NCBI GenBank assembly: GCA_040365065.1
Contig: BAABNI010000001.1
Span: 426,397-490,396, forward strand
From: Pelagadaptatus aseana
GTDB lineage: Bacteria > Pseudomonadota > Gammaproteobacteria > Pseudomonadales > Cellvibrionaceae
Direction: 5' to 3'
Length of the DNA stretch: 64,000 nt
The translations under genes were made by a program, and so were the position numbers. Under the pieces are notes generated by a model. It searched no databases. It worked only from the letters and a program-made list of their open reading frames with translations, and was not told the origin of the DNA. The stretch's first letter is position 1. Each line of letters begins with the position of its first letter. Shown here piece after piece: positions 63,490 to 64,000 of this stretch.

Positions 63490-64000
63490 TTATACAGCAG
63501 CAGCACCACTTACGATCTCTGACAGCTCCTGGGTAATTGCGGCCTGACGAGCTTTGTTATAGATCAGCTCCAGATCGTCAATCAGGTTACCCGCGTTGTC
63601 GGTGGCGTTTTTCATCGCCAACATACGAGCAGCCATTTCACAGGCACCGTTTTCAACAACAGCCTGGTAAACCTGTGATTCTATATAGCGCACCAGCAGA
63701 CCTTCAATCAGGTCAGAGGCTTCTGGCTCATAGATATAGTCCCAAGTGTGCTCCAGCTTTTCGTTCTCTTCAGCTTGCAGAGGCAACAACTGTTGTACAT
63801 AAGGGGTTTGAGTCATGGTATTAATGAACTCGTTACCCACCAGGTGCAACTTGTCGATTTTGCCTTCGGCAAAGCTGTCGAGCATGACCTTAACGCTACC
63901 GATCAGATCGGCAACAGAGGGCTCTTCACCCAGGTCACGAACAGCAGCTACCACATTACCGCCATAGCTTTTAAAGAAAGCCCCAGCTTTGGCACCGATC
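63490..64000 (-). CDS. atpG: ATP synthase F1 gamma subunit, 3' part
   Basis: The C-terminal part of the rotor shaft subunit; the 5' end lies beyond the right edge. The frame is open from the edge through IGAKAGAFFKSYGGN, and then EEPSVADLIGSVKVMLDSFA. It ends with the family helix EMAARMLAMKNATDNAGNLI and the final NKARQAAITQELSEIVSG. It lies 75 nt before atpD, the standard atpAGDC order. Confidence 0.96.
   Translation of the reverse strand, partial: IGAKAGAFFKSYGGNVVAAVRDLGEEPSVADLIGSVKVMLDSFAEGKIDKLHLVGNEFINTMTQTPYVQQLLPLQAEENEKLEHTWDYIYEPEASDLIEGLLVRYIESQVYQAVVENGACEMAARMLAMKNATDNAGNLIDDLELIYNKARQAAITQELSEIVSGAAAV

Overview
This is a chromosomal window from an aerobic, probably marine gammaproteobacterium. 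The protein signatures and gene order (rph / yicC-gmk-rpoZ-spoT-ridA, phoB-phoR, ubiC-ubiA, oxyR-recG, pstSCAB-phoU, glmU-glmS next to the atp operon) resemble the Pseudomonas/Cellvibrio/Spongiibacter side of the class. The species cannot be fixed from sequence alone. Coding density is high. I saw no rRNA, tRNA, CRISPR array, phage or transposase gene.

Layout. 1-7.4 kb: 5' part of comM, an MFS exporter, rph, then yicC, gmk, rpoZ, spoT and ridA. 7.4-18 kb: phoR/phoB with a triple Pho box, ubiA/ubiC, an HU gene, a dicarboxylate/amino-acid symporter, an aminoacyl-tRNA deacylase-HDOD gene split by an in-frame amber codon, recG and oxyR. 18-26.2 kb: a FemAB-like acyltransferase, a small cytochrome c lipoprotein, and a CoA-ester catabolic operon (thiolase-like/crotonase fusion, two acyl-CoA dehydrogenases, MaoC hydratase). 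That operon is divergent from a TetR regulator, across two palindromic operators that fit the KstR2-type consensus. 26-30 kb: a receiver/PilZ-like regulator, yaaA, a DUF4265 protein, an M48 lipoprotein protease and a tiny lipoprotein. 30-36 kb: phoU-pstBACS with a Pho box before pstS. 36-40 kb: TRAP permeases, a thioesterase, a 304-bp structured MITE-like element and a TRAP binding protein. 40-43.6 kb: uvrD, a small protein and a YegS-like lipid kinase.

43.7-57.6 kb is the accessory, signalling-rich part. It holds a 1623-residue CHASE/PAS hybrid kinase, a DUF308 membrane protein, a coiled-coil/membrane/AI-2E transporter cluster, and a tight three-gene operon. The operon encodes a lone receiver protein, a STAND-type AAA-like ATPase with the N-terminal helical domain usually seen in cyanobacterial signalling ATPases, and a STAND ATPase fused to a histidine-kinase-like region with a degenerate ATP-binding domain and a C-terminal receiver. 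This operon is the best candidate for an undescribed system. A secreted small protein and a predicted outer-membrane protein flank it.

58-64 kb: a 34-residue membrane protein, then glmS, glmU, atpC, atpD and part of atpG on the minus strand.

Functional themes: phosphate starvation control (PhoBR and PstSCAB-PhoU, both with visible Pho boxes), stringent response and nucleotide metabolism, ubiquinone entry steps, a CoA-thioester degradation pathway under TetR control, and cell-wall precursor synthesis linked to ATP synthase.
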